DNA of 64,000 nucleotides from Argentina anserina (lineage: Eukaryota > Streptophyta > Magnoliopsida > Rosales > Rosaceae). The notes beneath the pieces were generated by a model that ran no database searches, was not told the DNA's origin, and was given only the letters and a program-made list of their open reading frames with translations. A program made the position numbers and the translations under genes. The stretch covers positions 11,047,395-11,111,394 of the forward strand of contig NC_065878.1 in the NCBI RefSeq assembly GCF_933775445.1. Direction: 5' to 3'. This document shows positions 1 to 10,860 of this stretch, in pieces (within the stretch, counting starts at the first letter, position 1; every line of letters begins with the position of its first letter).

Positions 1-2228
1 TCATCAACTTTTGTTCCTCATAGTGACTGCTTATCCAAGCCAAAGAGTTGTCGCCGGAAAAAACCTGTAGAAGGAGGTAATGTTACAACACCCTAATCAG
101 ATTTTGAAAGTTAACAACTTATTTTGTTATTCTAAATGATAAATTCCTAAGTTACCTAAACATTGTACTGCAGAACCTCTCCCCAAACGCACTCGTGGGT
201 TGGTGACGGGCATGAAGGCTAAAAAGATTGTAGAGAGCACTGGACAGAAGATCAAATTCATTTGGGACCCTAATTTCCTGAATGGCCCGATGAATGCTGG
301 CGTACACAGCATGTTGACTCACGATATTGGCCACATCGTACGAGACTCCATTGCTTTGCTGAAGCCTTCTTGGAAGGCGCTTGACAATGAAGAGAAGAAG
401 AAGGTTCCAGCGGAACTCTCGGTAAAAAGTTAATTTCAAATCTATCTATTTATTTATGATCGTTTTCACATGTCTTCATTGTCGTTGTTTCATTTTTGTA
501 AAAGGTCTATTATGAGTTCAACTTTGGCGTCTCGTCTCCAGAGTGGGGATGGATAAGCAAGATTGCCGACACTGCTTACAGGAACTTCAAGTGTGATATT
601 AAATCTGAATGGGAAAAAGATGGCGATGAGGATGTACCAGCGGAGTTCCTGCATAGGTTGGACCAGTGGCAATATCTGTGTAGCCACTTTAAGTCTGATA
701 AATTTCAGGTTAATTATTTATATAAATGTGATGATTTAATAAACATGTTGGGCAATTTGATTTATATATGAAAATTTTTATGTTTTGGTTCACAGAAACA
801 ATCTTGTGCCAACAAGAGTAATCGGCATAAGAAGACTTTACACCACAAGACTGGGGCAAAGTCTTTCATTCGCAGCGCGGAAGAGCTTAGAGCCCAGGGT
901 GACCCCATCCCGATCCTTTCCAATTACTCCCGAGTGTATGACGCTACCAAAAGCAAGGAAGCGGCAGACAATATTGTAAGTTATTATTTAATAAAATGGT
1001 TGCATTTTGTATGATGAGTTTTGGATGTTTGTTGTGATAATAGAATTATGTCCTTGTTTGTGGGTGTATTAGCATGTCAGATCAAAAAATAATAGTAATC
1101 ACCCAGAAATTTGAAGAGATTATAGTAGCATCACCGCCTGCATCTACTTCCACCCAAAGTTAAAGGAATTTGATAAATAACTATTCTGGAGAGCAAATAG
1201 CCCAAAAAGCAATACCCTTGAAAGGAAATAAAAATATAGTTTCAAAGCTACCTGTATGAGATGGCTGAGCTATGGTTGCTTTAATATTGGTGTTGATCCT
1301 CTTAGAACCAATCAGATCATTGAGCATAATTTCACATTTCTGCATGCTGTTCTCCCCAAAATGTATCTGAAGAATGATTTCATCAAAATGAACATTAAGG
1401 TAAACAGTTTCAAGACTTAAAAAAACAAGTCTGAGCTGCACTCAGTAGTCACTAGACCCAATATAACAGATATATCACTTGCCTTGAGGAGTTCAATAGT
1501 AATCACCCATAAAAGATATTGGTATCGAGGTCAGCATAAAAGATACAAAGAAAAAGCTCAGAAGATTTGAAACTTGTAGGGAACTTACATTATCTGCATC
1601 ATCACCCATACCATGCTCCTTCATAGTAGCCTATAATTCATCTCTTGTTATGTACCTGTTAGTTGAAATTGACAGTGATGAACTAATTAACTTCCCTCTA
1701 TGAAAAAATGATGTAGAATACAAACCCTGCAATCCTTGTCAAAATACTGAAAAGAAGCAGAAACCCATTCAAATAGATAGAATTTTATATTAAGATTCTT
1801 CAACTCACCCCCTGCTATCCTTGTCAAAATACTGAAATGCTTTGTACAAGTGTTCATCTCTCTCTATGCATAGTAGCATATATAAATTCAATGTAGTCAA
1901 TTGATCCATTTCCATCAACATCAGTCTGAAATGTATAGACAGGATTTACAACAGTGCTAGTCATTTAAGAAAAATCAATGCATAATAGCTGAAGATAAAC
2001 TCATTGAGTTCTAGCAAGTCATATTAGTAATCATATTGATGTATGTATGTTGGTTTTGTGCTTTGAATTTCAGAGGAATTTGTACAAGCCAATGAGAAAC
2101 TCAAGTGGGTGATGAAATTCATGTTGGAGACATTTGGATGTGAGCCACCATCATTCCCGCCTCAGCCTCCCTCAAATGAAGATGAGGATGAAGGTGGTGA
2201 GAATGGTTCCCTTAGCATTGGTAGTTGA
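1..2228 (+). CDS. Plant transposase-associated protein, Ptta/En/Spm family (PF03004-like), partial
   Basis: Exons join with good splice sites: 1-79, 174-419, 505-708, 796-975 and a last exon 2074-2228 ending in TGA. The first four read as one protein. It includes KRTRGLVTGMKAKKIV, a segment around WGWISKIADTAYRNFK, then LHRLDQWQYLCSHFKS and the signature SCANKSNRHKKTLHHKTGAK followed by SFIRSAEEL. This pattern, with a W-x-x-L-C segment and then NKxNRxK..H..G, is the conserved core of the plant transposase family found in CACTA elements; it is not the DDE catalytic protein. The last exon encodes an acidic, proline-rich tail (PPSFPPQPPSNEDEDE). The phase between exon 4 and the last exon does not fit, so at least one exon seems to be missing where the captured block now sits. 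The 5' start is outside the window. Confidence 0.75.
1230..1432 (-). pseudogene. APC2: Captured fragment of anaphase-promoting complex subunit 2 (APC2), antisense inside the CACTA element
   Basis: On the minus strand this encodes LQIHFGENSMQKCEIMLNDL followed by IGSKRINTNIKATIAQPSHTG. I recognise it as part of the cullin-homology region of plant APC2, the scaffold subunit of the APC/C ubiquitin ligase. The coding stretch ends with CATACAG|GTAGCT, a good splice donor, so genomic DNA rather than cDNA was picked up. There is no start codon and the piece is about 50 residues out of a protein of more than 800. It lies in the opposite direction to the transposon gene. Recognition is from memory of the family; a protein search would settle it. 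Confidence 0.7.
1580..1930 (-). pseudogene. Captured fragment of a calcium-dependent protein kinase (CDPK) EF-hand region, antisense inside the CACTA element
   Basis: Minus-strand exon 1 (about 1808-1926) reads TDVDGNGSIDYIEFI, then ATMHRERDEHLYKAFQYFDK and DSRG, and stops at a GTGAGT donor. A second exon (about 1588-1660) reads YITRDEL, a TAG stop where the family has Glu, then ATMKEHGMGDDADN and a GTAAGT donor. These are consecutive EF-hand segments of the calmodulin-like domain of plant CDPKs (DxDGNGxIDYxEF loop). A short second copy of the FQYFDKD stretch lies at about 1728-1753, so the capture was partly duplicated or rearranged. Introns are kept, so the source was genomic DNA. It cannot encode a working protein. 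Confidence 0.8.
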
Positions 2229-2529
2229 ATTTCAAAATTGCTTAAACTGTGTACTAGCCTAGCACTATGATTTTTTGTATAGAGGTAGATCATCCTCTAT
2301 ATATGATCTTTTGTATGTGATATATGGATGTAGATCACCATCTAAATTCAATGATCTACAAAAACTTGCTTGCTAGCTAGGTCATTGTACTCAAGGGACC
2401 ATTTCTATATATATGATAATCTTATTTGAAATTGATCATTCACATCAATATTTGATTTATTATATATATTAGATTCAAATTATAATCCATTTAATACAAA
2501 TTAATTATTAATAAATAAATAAAAACAGT

Positions 2530-3003
2530 AAGGTGACAAACTTTTTTCTCGTTGCCTTATATTTCGCCGTCTTACACCTAAGTTAAGGACAAATTTCGTC
2601 ACTATAGATCCTCAAAATCCGTTGGCTAACAAACATGGTGACGACAACAAGTTGTCGTCTAAGTACTGTAATTTGTCATCTTAGATATCAGGTGACATAA
2701 TACATCTCGTCGCTTAAGAATTACACCTTGTCACTTTAGTAGTAACGTGACAACAAATATGTCGTCATTTAAGTATTGGAATTTCGTCATCTTAGTAATA
2801 CCGTGACAGACGTAGTTTTGTCATCTTACATGTGCGCTTAGGCGACGAAATACCTAATATCGTCATCTAAGTACTTGTGTGACAGCGTCTACTTGACGGA
2901 ACTTAGATGACAAAAATTTCGTCGCCTAATGACTTAATAAGACGAAAATAAGATCTTATGCAACGAAATGTCGTTGTCATCTAAGTCATTAATTCTGGTA
3001 GTG
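2530..3003. repeat. CACTA subterminal repeat region and right terminus
   Basis: About 470 bp with many copies, in both orientations, of short motifs such as GTCGTCTAAGTA, GTCATCTTAG and CGTCATCTAAG, separated by 20-40 bp. In CACTA elements such regions bind the transposase complex. The block ends exactly at TAGTG (2999-3003). Confidence 0.8.
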
Positions 3004-5700
3004 GGTTATTATAGTAAATAAAAAATTTTGAAGAAAAATGAGAAATTATCCAATACTAGCCTTTACACCCGTTCAAATGCACGGATTCAACTTCTCACTA
3101 CGAGCTAAAATAGAGTTAACTTATATTTCCTTTTTATCTATTATAATTTTATTTTACGTTTTTGGTCCTATATTATCATTCAACTTGTAAACTTAAAAGT
3201 GGGGAGTATGGGTGACACTTCCGAACCGAAAAATTGAACTATTTATAAAACAACGTCGTTTTACGTTTATCTTACCGAATATTTAATTTGATTAATGTGA
3301 TTTTAGGTTTTATATCATATATAATTATATGTTTCTCTTTTATAGTGTTATATATATATATATATAAGTTTTCTAAAACAAACATACATATATATATATA
3401 TAAGCGGATGTGTAATTACTAAATTCGCCTCAATATAATATAAGAATAAATATATATATTTATATACATATATGCAACTATATTTTTCAAGATGTCGTGT
3501 AAATAAAGGACTGAGAGTGGTATGTTGCCTACAATATTAAATTTAAGCCCTCATTTTTTTCGGTAGTATTGTAGTCATATATTCATATTTATAATTTTTT
3601 CAAATAAGTAAAAAAAAGGGGGGGGGAAACCCCAAAACATTCAATATGTCAATTTTAGTTTAATTCAATTTTTTTTCAAAAATAAAAAAAAACTTATAAA
3701 AAACGAATCAAACCGAACCGAACCGATTAGTTCAGTTTTCGATTTTACATATTTAAAAATCATAAATCGAACCGAACTGAACCGAGATTCAAATTTAATT
3801 CAGTTCTGAACCGAATTGACCAAATCTACCCGTGGTGGGGAGACTCAAGTCCTAGATCCGCGGATGCCTTACAATGAACTAATAAGTTAAGATAAGCTGG
3901 AGTATGCCAAGTACTTGAGCTGTTGAATATTCCTCCAACGTAAATATTGGGATAGGATGTGCCCTTTTTTTGTTATGAAGGATAGGATGTGCCGTGTCAT
4001 GCAAGAAACAACATGACTTGATTGTGACCTGGCCCGACCATTGGGAGAGAGAAGGTGCGCTCACTCGGTTGACCAAATGACGTTACTTCGAGGAGAAATT
4101 ATTTGGCGAGCGTAATTTCTAGAGGAGATCTCATCATGACAAATCACCTTGTATTCAAATGGAGCTACAGTAAATCGTCTAATGGTTAAATTAGGCTACG
4201 GGACCACCTCGCGGCCAAATTAAGCTATAGTGAATCACCTCGCGGCCAAACTGGTGGTGCTGTGATTTTGGTCTCGACGGAATCATGTCACGGTAATATT
4301 GAGCCACTAAGCGTTATGGTCAAGATAGACCACGATCAAATCAGATCACAATCGAAGTAAGGAAGATGTTAACGGTTGGTGACCTGAAGCACTTTTCCAC
4401 GACGTGGAAAATGTGTATTCACATACTCAGCATGCGGTCTTGCGGATATGATTTTTTGCGATGTGGAAAATGTCAAGTACTTGAGCCGTTGGACTAGTCC
4501 TCCAATATTGACCCAAAAAAAAAGACTAGTCCTCCACGAAAAAATTGGGGTAGGATAAGCCATTGTGATACCAAGATGACTTGACTCTTGACTAGCCAAT
4601 TTGATGGGAATCCTTATGAAGGTCTTCGCTCTACACGTACAGGACTACAGGTCGCTTAGCAAGTGAAGCGGGGCTGGCAAGACCAGTTAATCTTAATTAA
4701 ATCCAGTGTAGGAAAATTAAAGCCACTGGCTTCTCTTGCCTCTTGGTCCCAATTCAATAGGTCCCCATGATTAAAGTTAGTAAATATTTTTGTTTCATCC
4801 ACAACATTTTTCTATTCTCTTTTTTTACCTTACCTTTATCTGCTTGTGAATCTTGTCTTCGTCACTTTTATGAAAGCTTAAGGGCAAATTTGAGATCTAT
4901 GAAGAGGCTTGCCTTCTCCACTGCATAACAAAAATGAAAGGCACAAGCCTTTTGACCGTGCAGTGCATTTGCTCTTATTAGTTTGGATTTGCAACCCCGC
5001 ATTCCACCAAAAATTGCAATACTTAAACAGATACATAATTGCACCCTATAATCCTATATTCCTTTCAGAAATTTGTTACCGCTCTATTTTCCCCTTCTTT
5101 TTGACCTTTTTTTTTTTACTTTTTTTTTAAGGAAGTATGTCACCTGGTGAAATTAGTGGAACAGTCATGCTTCTGAAAAACAACAGGATATCAACTAGCA
5201 ATGTCTTTGGTTTTTTTTTCTTACAAGCCTAACTGATCGGGACTCAATTAGGAATGCCTGACTGTGGTTTCATAAGCGGATGTTTCTTTTTAACTTGTTC
5301 GGAGGGACAAATATTAGGTTCAATCGTACCCGAAATTGATCATTAGAAATTGAGAAAATTCATGTCAGGCTTCAACCCTTCAACTGTCTTCCTAGAAGAA
5401 GTTCAGAACCATTGCTACAAAGGGTCAAAAAACACCTGCTATTCCTCGTACTTGAACATTGTTCCTTCCTTTTCCCGGTCTCGATTGCTCATTTTGAACA
5501 GGTGCATGTAGAATGAAAACACATTGGCGTCCTTAAATGCATATTGTAACTTTAAAAATGAATACAATTTGTGGGAGATGACAATGTATCAATAAACCGT
5601 ATGCCATGTAACTGTTTTTTTGAAATTTAACGAGATACAACATTTCACCTGCAACTTATACATTCGGTGATGTCAGATCGCAGCTGTTCCAAAAGAACCA
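3004..5700. other. Gene-free spacer with degenerate repeats
   Basis: No supported gene. It contains TA microsatellites (about 3348-3366 and 3388-3402), a G-run near 3618, and an accgaac-rich patch (3700-3830) typical of decayed plant repeats. Two diverged direct copies of a segment that starts AAGTACTTGAGC and runs through TCCTCCA and TAGGAT lie at about 3905-4060 and 4472-4610. From 4620 to 5700 I see only AT-rich unique-looking sequence. Confidence 0.5.
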
Positions 5701-5970
5701 AATTCGAGACCTAGCCAAAACAATAAGTCGTGTTCGATTCAACTCTCAAATGTATTTCCGGGTTAGCGGCAAGAAGAAGAGCGGCAGCGAAGAGAGAGGG
5801 GAGGGGGAAATGACCTTCTAGATTTAGCATTAAATAGAAGGGAAAAAGTAGGCCCGGGTCCGGATTTAGATATAGGCCCAACCCGACTGGCTCGACAAGA
5901 ACCAGAAAGTATAAGACAGAACCAACCAAACACAGAGAGGCATTGCATCTCTGAATTTAGTCAATTTACA

Positions 5971-6042
5971 ATGGCGAAGCCAGTTGCTGAATGGCAGAGC
6001 AACAAGGAAGCTGTTCAGGCCACTAACGACGACGCTTCTGTA

Positions 6043-6081
<39 letters not shown>

Positions 6082-6097
6082 TCGAATCTTGCATGTG

Positions 6098-6128
<31 letters not shown>

Positions 6129-8294
6129 GGCTTCAAACCCAACAGAACATAATGTGTCTTATGTTCATTTTCACTTGCGTTCTGTTTGGTTTCTAACAAA
6201 GTACTTAAAGAATTGAACTTTAGATTGTAGAACTCTGGTGTTGCTGAGTTCAGATATCAAGTTGCCAACTTTGAACTGTGTTTTGATGTGATTCTAGGTC
6301 CTGTGTGCAAAAGGGTTACATAAAAGATGATTATGTCCATTTTTGTGAGGAGACCTGTGAGAAATCGCCCATTATTAACTGTGGTATGTTTTTTCTGTTA
6401 TGAAAAGAGTTTCACAGCTTGGAGTTTAATCAATGGTGGAGAATTTTGATTTTCTTGGTTTCTGTTGTCTTTGAATAATGAAGGTTACTTTGCCCGCTGG
6501 GCTGCGTTCCGCAAGCTTTTGAATCAGTTTCTTGATACTGAAGTTGGCGAAAAGGGTGAGCTGAGGAAGCAGATACTGTCGCTTGGGGCTGGGTTTGATA
6601 CCACTTATTTCCAGTTGCAGGTGCGTTTGTTTTTCATGTTTTGAGTCTTTGATTTTGTTCAGTAATTGAGATGCGTTGGAGTGGCATTGATGGTGTATGC
6701 ATTTGCATGGTTTGGCTTTGTAATTGCTAAATAAAATGAACCTGTTTTAACTTTAAAGATAAGTGGGGATTAGGATATACTAAACTCTTGTTCGGTCAAG
6801 TTTCATATTTCGTTCTTGTCCTTAATCTTTGTCCTGTCTGTTGAGATGTTGATAACAGTGTATATGTACGTGGAGGTGCTGAAATTTTCTTTTTTCTTTT
6901 TAACTCGACCTCTTTGTTTGACAGGATGAAGGGAGGGCACCATATCTATATGTGGAGTTGGATTTTAAGGAGGTGCGAATTATAAAACATTAATTACTAT
7001 GTGGGTACTGTAAGTCATGTCGTACAGAGAAAGTTGTCCTCTGTTTTTTATGTTTTAGTTGCACCTGTATCACAATAAGAGGCTTGTGTTATAGTCTTTT
7101 CTTCGTAGGCTACAAGAAAGAAGGCAACAATTATTGAAACCTGCAGTCAAATGAGGGATAAAATTAGTGCAACAGCATCAATCTCACGAGGTCAGTACTC
7201 CTTTGTTGCTGCTACTATGAATCTTTTGTTAAGTGGTTTTATATTGACTATACTTGTCTTTGGAGTGCTGTTGAAGATTTGTTTAGTACCTAGCTGAATT
7301 GGGAAACACCAGGACCGCCAAGTTTTTCCAAAATAAAAATACGTCTTTGTGGTTATATGAAGGTCAACTATGTGAGCTCCTCAAGTATGTCAGTTTCCAT
7401 TTTTACTTTTGTAGAGAAAGGAGAAGTGCTCAGTGACCCCTTAAGGTACTTCCAGTTGATTTGTGTGACATACATCAATTAAATGAGGTCATAGCTTTGG
7501 CTGGGTATGGATCCCAGGTATGTAATTTGGGACAATATTCTTCCTTTGTTAAATTGGATTTCATCACTGACTTTGAACATTCTATAGATATTTGAGCTGT
7601 TTGTGTCTGCTTTTATGGCATATCATTATTCTTTCTTTTCAAATAATACCGATTGGATCCTGCTTAAGGGTTATGATGCTTTTAGTTTCACTAAAATATG
7701 TTTTAGTTGCTAATACAAAGTTTTTTTTAGTGTCACCAAGTAGGGAATATTTTGTTTTGTACGAGTAAGATTAATAAAATTAAGTTTGGAATTTGTTAAT
7801 AAAGAGAGAACCAAGATTGCAAGGAAGAACATATTGCAAGGATTGTGAAAGCCTTGGAACCTGCAGTATAGTTGGCAATTTCAATAAAATTTCCTCTTCT
7901 TTTCTTTGTTTTTAATTTTCCTCCAGTCTTCCCTAATAAAGTCATATAAGATCGTGATACTTGATTTTCATTTAGATTTTCTTGATTGATCATTTTATTC
8001 TGATATTATTATCAGCCTGCCGACTTTTATAATTGCAGAATGCATTTTGATATACATTGATCCAAAATCTAGTCGCGAAATAGTTGGCTGGGCATCAAAT
8101 ACATTTTCAACAGCCATATTTTTCTTGTATGAGCAGGTAACACGGGATCATGTGTCTTCTTGTTATGAAGGCTTCAATTTGATCATTCTTGCTTCGTTTG
8201 ATTCGTGATTACGTTAAGGAATACACATCTGATATGGTTTCATCAGATTCACCCAGATGATGCTTTTGGGGAGCAGATGATCAGAAACTTGGAG
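5971..8294 (+). pseudogene. LCMT1: Leucine carboxyl methyltransferase 1-like pseudogene, 3'-truncated
   Basis: LCMT1 methylates the C-terminal leucine of the PP2A catalytic subunit. Eight exons can be traced: 5971-6039, 6298-6383, 6484-6620, 6925-6972, 7109-7190, 7415-7517, 8016-8136 and 8247-8294. Family landmarks are visible: MAKPVAEWQSNKEAVQATND at the start, GYFARWAAFRKLL, the SAM-binding LSLGAGFDTTYFQL, LYVELDFKEATRKK, LPTFIIAECILIYIDP and FFLYEQIHPDDAFGEQMIRN. Decay is clear. A CT microsatellite has overwritten the end of exon 1. Exon 2 reads CEETCE where another frame gives the family's FVRRPVR. Exon 6 has an internal frameshift and a stop, with the proper frame restored at MDPS. The C-terminal third is absent. 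Upstream 5700-5970 looks like a former promoter and 5'UTR. Confidence 0.85.
6046..6130. repeat. CT microsatellite followed by TA and poly-T tracts
   Basis: (CT)n covers 6046-6079, then (TA)n and a T-run near 6100-6128. It begins only a few bases after the recognisable end of LCMT1-like exon 1, where the splice donor and last codons of that exon should be. Confidence 0.9.
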
Positions 8295-8969
8295 GTCTGT
8301 TATTATTCTCTTTTCTTTCTGTTTTTATTTTATTTTTTTTATATTCTGAATACTATGGCACTTTCTTAAAGTGTGTATTCCTTATAATTCTTTCCCTATC
8401 TATTTCTCTTTGTTATTTCAGTTTCAGTTCATTAGGTAGCAGATATATGCAAAAAAATAATAATAATAATAAGAAATTATAGGGAGCAGTGAGTGGGAAG
8501 TTGCTCATAAATATTGAAGTGAACCTACCAATAGATCATAAAAAATAAATAATATATTTGGTTATCAAATTAGTATTAGATTCATCTTGCTCGGCAGATA
8601 ATGGTAGATGCTAATGCACATAGTATTGGATTTCCTTAAGAGCTTCATTGTCTGTATGAGATGCTATAGGACTAGGTGTACTAGTACCTGAGGTAGAACT
8701 CTTGTAACTGGTTGAAAACAAAAGAATGGATTTCCAATCTCTAGATAGATGCAATGTTTTCAAAGGCGAAGGCGATCAGGTCGAGCCTCGCGAGGCGAGA
8801 GCATCGGCACGCTAAGGCGACTTAAGGCGACCGCCTTTCCAACAATAATTATTTTAATTATATATATATAAATTATTCTAAAACCAAATTAGATGTATAT
8901 AAATCCAATATTTCTTTTGTTGCAAATTTACATAACCATTTATACAAAAGATAAACTAAAAGAGAGTAG

Positions 8970-9203
8970 CAGTCTAGCAGTCTGGCTGTGCAGCGGGTTT
9001 CCAAAGACGGTTGGCCTGAGTACTATGATGGTAAGACGGGCATATGCATTGGGAAGCAAGCGAGGAAGTACCAAACATGGAGCATGTCTGGATATCTGAT
9101 TGCTAAGATGTTGATAGAGAATCCAACCAATTGTTCATTGATCAGTCTTGAAGAGGACACAAGGAATGCGCAGCCAAGGCACAATCGTTCAACTTCTGTC
9201 TAA
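8970..9203 (+). pseudogene. Captured 3' end of a cytosolic alkaline/neutral invertase gene
   Basis: The plus strand reads VQRVSKDGWPEYYDGKTGIC, then IGKQARKYQTWSMSGYLIAK and MLIENPT..LEEDTRN, ending in a serine- and arginine-rich tail and TAA at 9201-9203. The WPEYYDGK...GKQARK.QTWS..GYL.AK.ML pattern is the C-terminus of GH100 alkaline/neutral invertases (sucrose to glucose and fructose), and the tail resembles the cytosolic class. About 75 of more than 550 residues are present and the catalytic part is missing. The AT-rich stretch after the stop (9204 to about 9600) may be the captured 3'UTR. Confidence 0.82.
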
Positions 9204-9649
9204 AATCTATATGGAATCGAATCACAGTGGCAGTATTAACTCTACAGAAAACAGATGACAGTGAGGAGTATGGCAGGATGTAATTGCATTAGGAGGTAAA
9301 TACTTGAGGCATGCTTTAATCATCATGGCTTATAATAATACATCACCATAAGCTGTGTTGCAATTTGTTTTCCTTTTTTCCCTGAAAGGTGGCATGAAAC
9401 TATTTTGATTACTCTTGGAGAAACAGTTTTGTGGTTCAATACAGTTGAATAGGATGAGACTTTTATGATTCATTGTCACTGGGATATATTCTGGATCTTC
9501 TGCTTTTTTTTTCAGGTCATGTTCTTAATAATAAAGGGTCTATATGCACATTAGTGTAAAAAAAAGAAAAAAAGCAGACATAACTAACCTCATAGAGTCC
9601 AGATTGGGTAGATAGCTTGTCCTCATATAGGGATTATTGAACCAGGGAG

Positions 9650-10000
9650 GTGTACTAGCTGCAGGGGTTTCTGGACTACACGACGCAGAGAGGAAACAAG
9701 GGAGGCTCGCACCAAAACGACACCGCTTTGTTCTACGATCAGATCAAGTCGAAGCTCCAGCTGGAATTCAACAAGAACCAGCTCGTGGAGAAGCTCCGGC
9801 GCCTGAAGAAGAAGTACCGGAATGTCCTCAACAAAATCGCCGCCGGAAAAGAGGTCAGCTTCAAGAGCCCTCACGATCAGGCCACGTTTGAGATCTCGAG
9901 GAAGATATGGAGCAACAACGGCTGTATCGCCGCAGCCGACAACCCGCTGGACGACGAAGACCCCAACCCTGATCAAGACCGAAGACGCCGGATTCCAGAA
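9650..10000 (+). pseudogene. Captured GeBP/Storekeeper (DUF573) DNA-binding domain fragment
   Basis: One frame reads QGFLDYTTQRGNKGG and then FYDQIKSKLQLEFNKNQLVE, KLRRLKKKYRNVLNKIAAGK and EVSFKSPHDQATFEISRKIW. This is the conserved domain of the plant GLABROUS1-enhancer-binding/Storekeeper family (PF04504), including the NQLxxKLRRLKKKY and PHDxxxFExSxKIW hallmarks. A TAG precedes the domain and the downstream part runs into terminal-repeat sequence, so it is a fragment with no start or end of its own. Base composition is much richer in GC than the surroundings, which fits an exon of a host gene moved into this element. Confidence 0.85.
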
Positions 10001-10860
10001 ATCCACGCCGAGATCACGCAACCCACCTTCTTCCTCACATCATGCCCCGCCTTCGTTTTTCCGTCGCCTCACACTCCCGGAGCGTCGCCTTTCTAGAAGC
10101 TCGTCTAAGTTTGAGCACGCGAGGCGTTTACCCTTCGCCCTGCACCAAGACGCGCCTCGGCGTCGCCTTTGAAAACACTGGATAGATGTAACAAGACTGC
10201 ATATTTCTGTCGCGAGTCGGGGCATCGGTTATTATCATTGCTCTGTTGGCCAAGACCCATGAATATATTCGCTCTTGATTGTTACTTCTACTAGAATTGT
10301 TCATTCTTGAGCTTGGCAAGTCTGTTTCATTAGGCTCTGAAACTGTAATATTTGGCTGTTTTGTCTTGAATTAGAACATGCTTATGGTAGGAGAGAAATA
10401 GTTGGAAATTCGAGGACAGTGAACTTTTTTGTTTCCGCTGATGAAGTCTATATCTTCCTTTCTTCTCAAATATATCCTTCACTTTCTATATAGGTTATGG
10501 ACAATAGACTGTTTCCATGTTCTTTTACATCAGCACTGGGTAGAATAGGGCGGCACCTCTAGTTTTTAATTTTTTATCCTTCACTTTCCAGACTTGCTCA
10601 TTTAGTCCTTTCTTTTTTTGTATAGTACATTAGTTTTTCTGTCCACTGACATTTTGGGGAAAAAATTAAGGTAGAATTGAATCACAATTTCTAATAAATC
10701 CATGATGGCCCCATCTTCCAATGCATTTCCATCATTTTATATGGAATTCTAGGATTTACCAGTTTTTGACAAACCTGTCTTGTGGAGTACTGATTCTACA
10801 TTTATTTTGTGCTTTACCTATTCAAAATGTGTATTTATGTGTCTGATGTACTGCATGCAG

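Larger units (their letters stand above)
1..3003 (+). mobile_element. CACTA (En/Spm) transposon, right part, with captured host gene fragments
   Basis: The right end is visible. The sequence closes with ..AATTCTGGTAGTG at 2991-3003, which on the other strand reads CACTACCAGAATT, the typical terminus of plant CACTA elements. Upstream (about 2530-2995) lie many short direct and inverted copies of a motif like GTCGTCTAAGTA or GTCATCTTAG, as expected of CACTA subterminal repeats. Inside are a plant En/Spm-type gene (1-2228) and a block of captured host DNA (about 1180-1930). The left end lies outside the window, so the 3-bp target duplication cannot be checked; the right-flanking bases are GGT. 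The copy is probably non-autonomous. Confidence 0.85.
8752..10180. mobile_element. Non-autonomous hAT transposon carrying two host gene fragments (Pack-hAT type)
   Basis: The left end CAATGTTTTCAAAGGCGAAG (8752) and the right end, which reads CAGTGTTTTCAAAGGCGACG on the other strand (10180 leftwards), form terminal inverted repeats. An exact 8-bp direct repeat GATAGATG flanks the element at 8744-8751 and 10181-10188, the target-site size of hAT elements. The ends are rich in GGCGA/AGGCG motifs, as in hAT subterminal repeats. No transposase is present. The interior carries an alkaline/neutral invertase 3' fragment and a GeBP-domain fragment. It inserted into the decayed stretch between the LCMT1-like and DUF632-like pseudogenes. 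Confidence 0.92.

Noticed and set aside
9623..10021. 132-codon minus-strand open frame
   Set aside because: It lies exactly opposite the GeBP-domain fragment; the plus frame has the recognisable conserved domain and the minus frame matches nothing.
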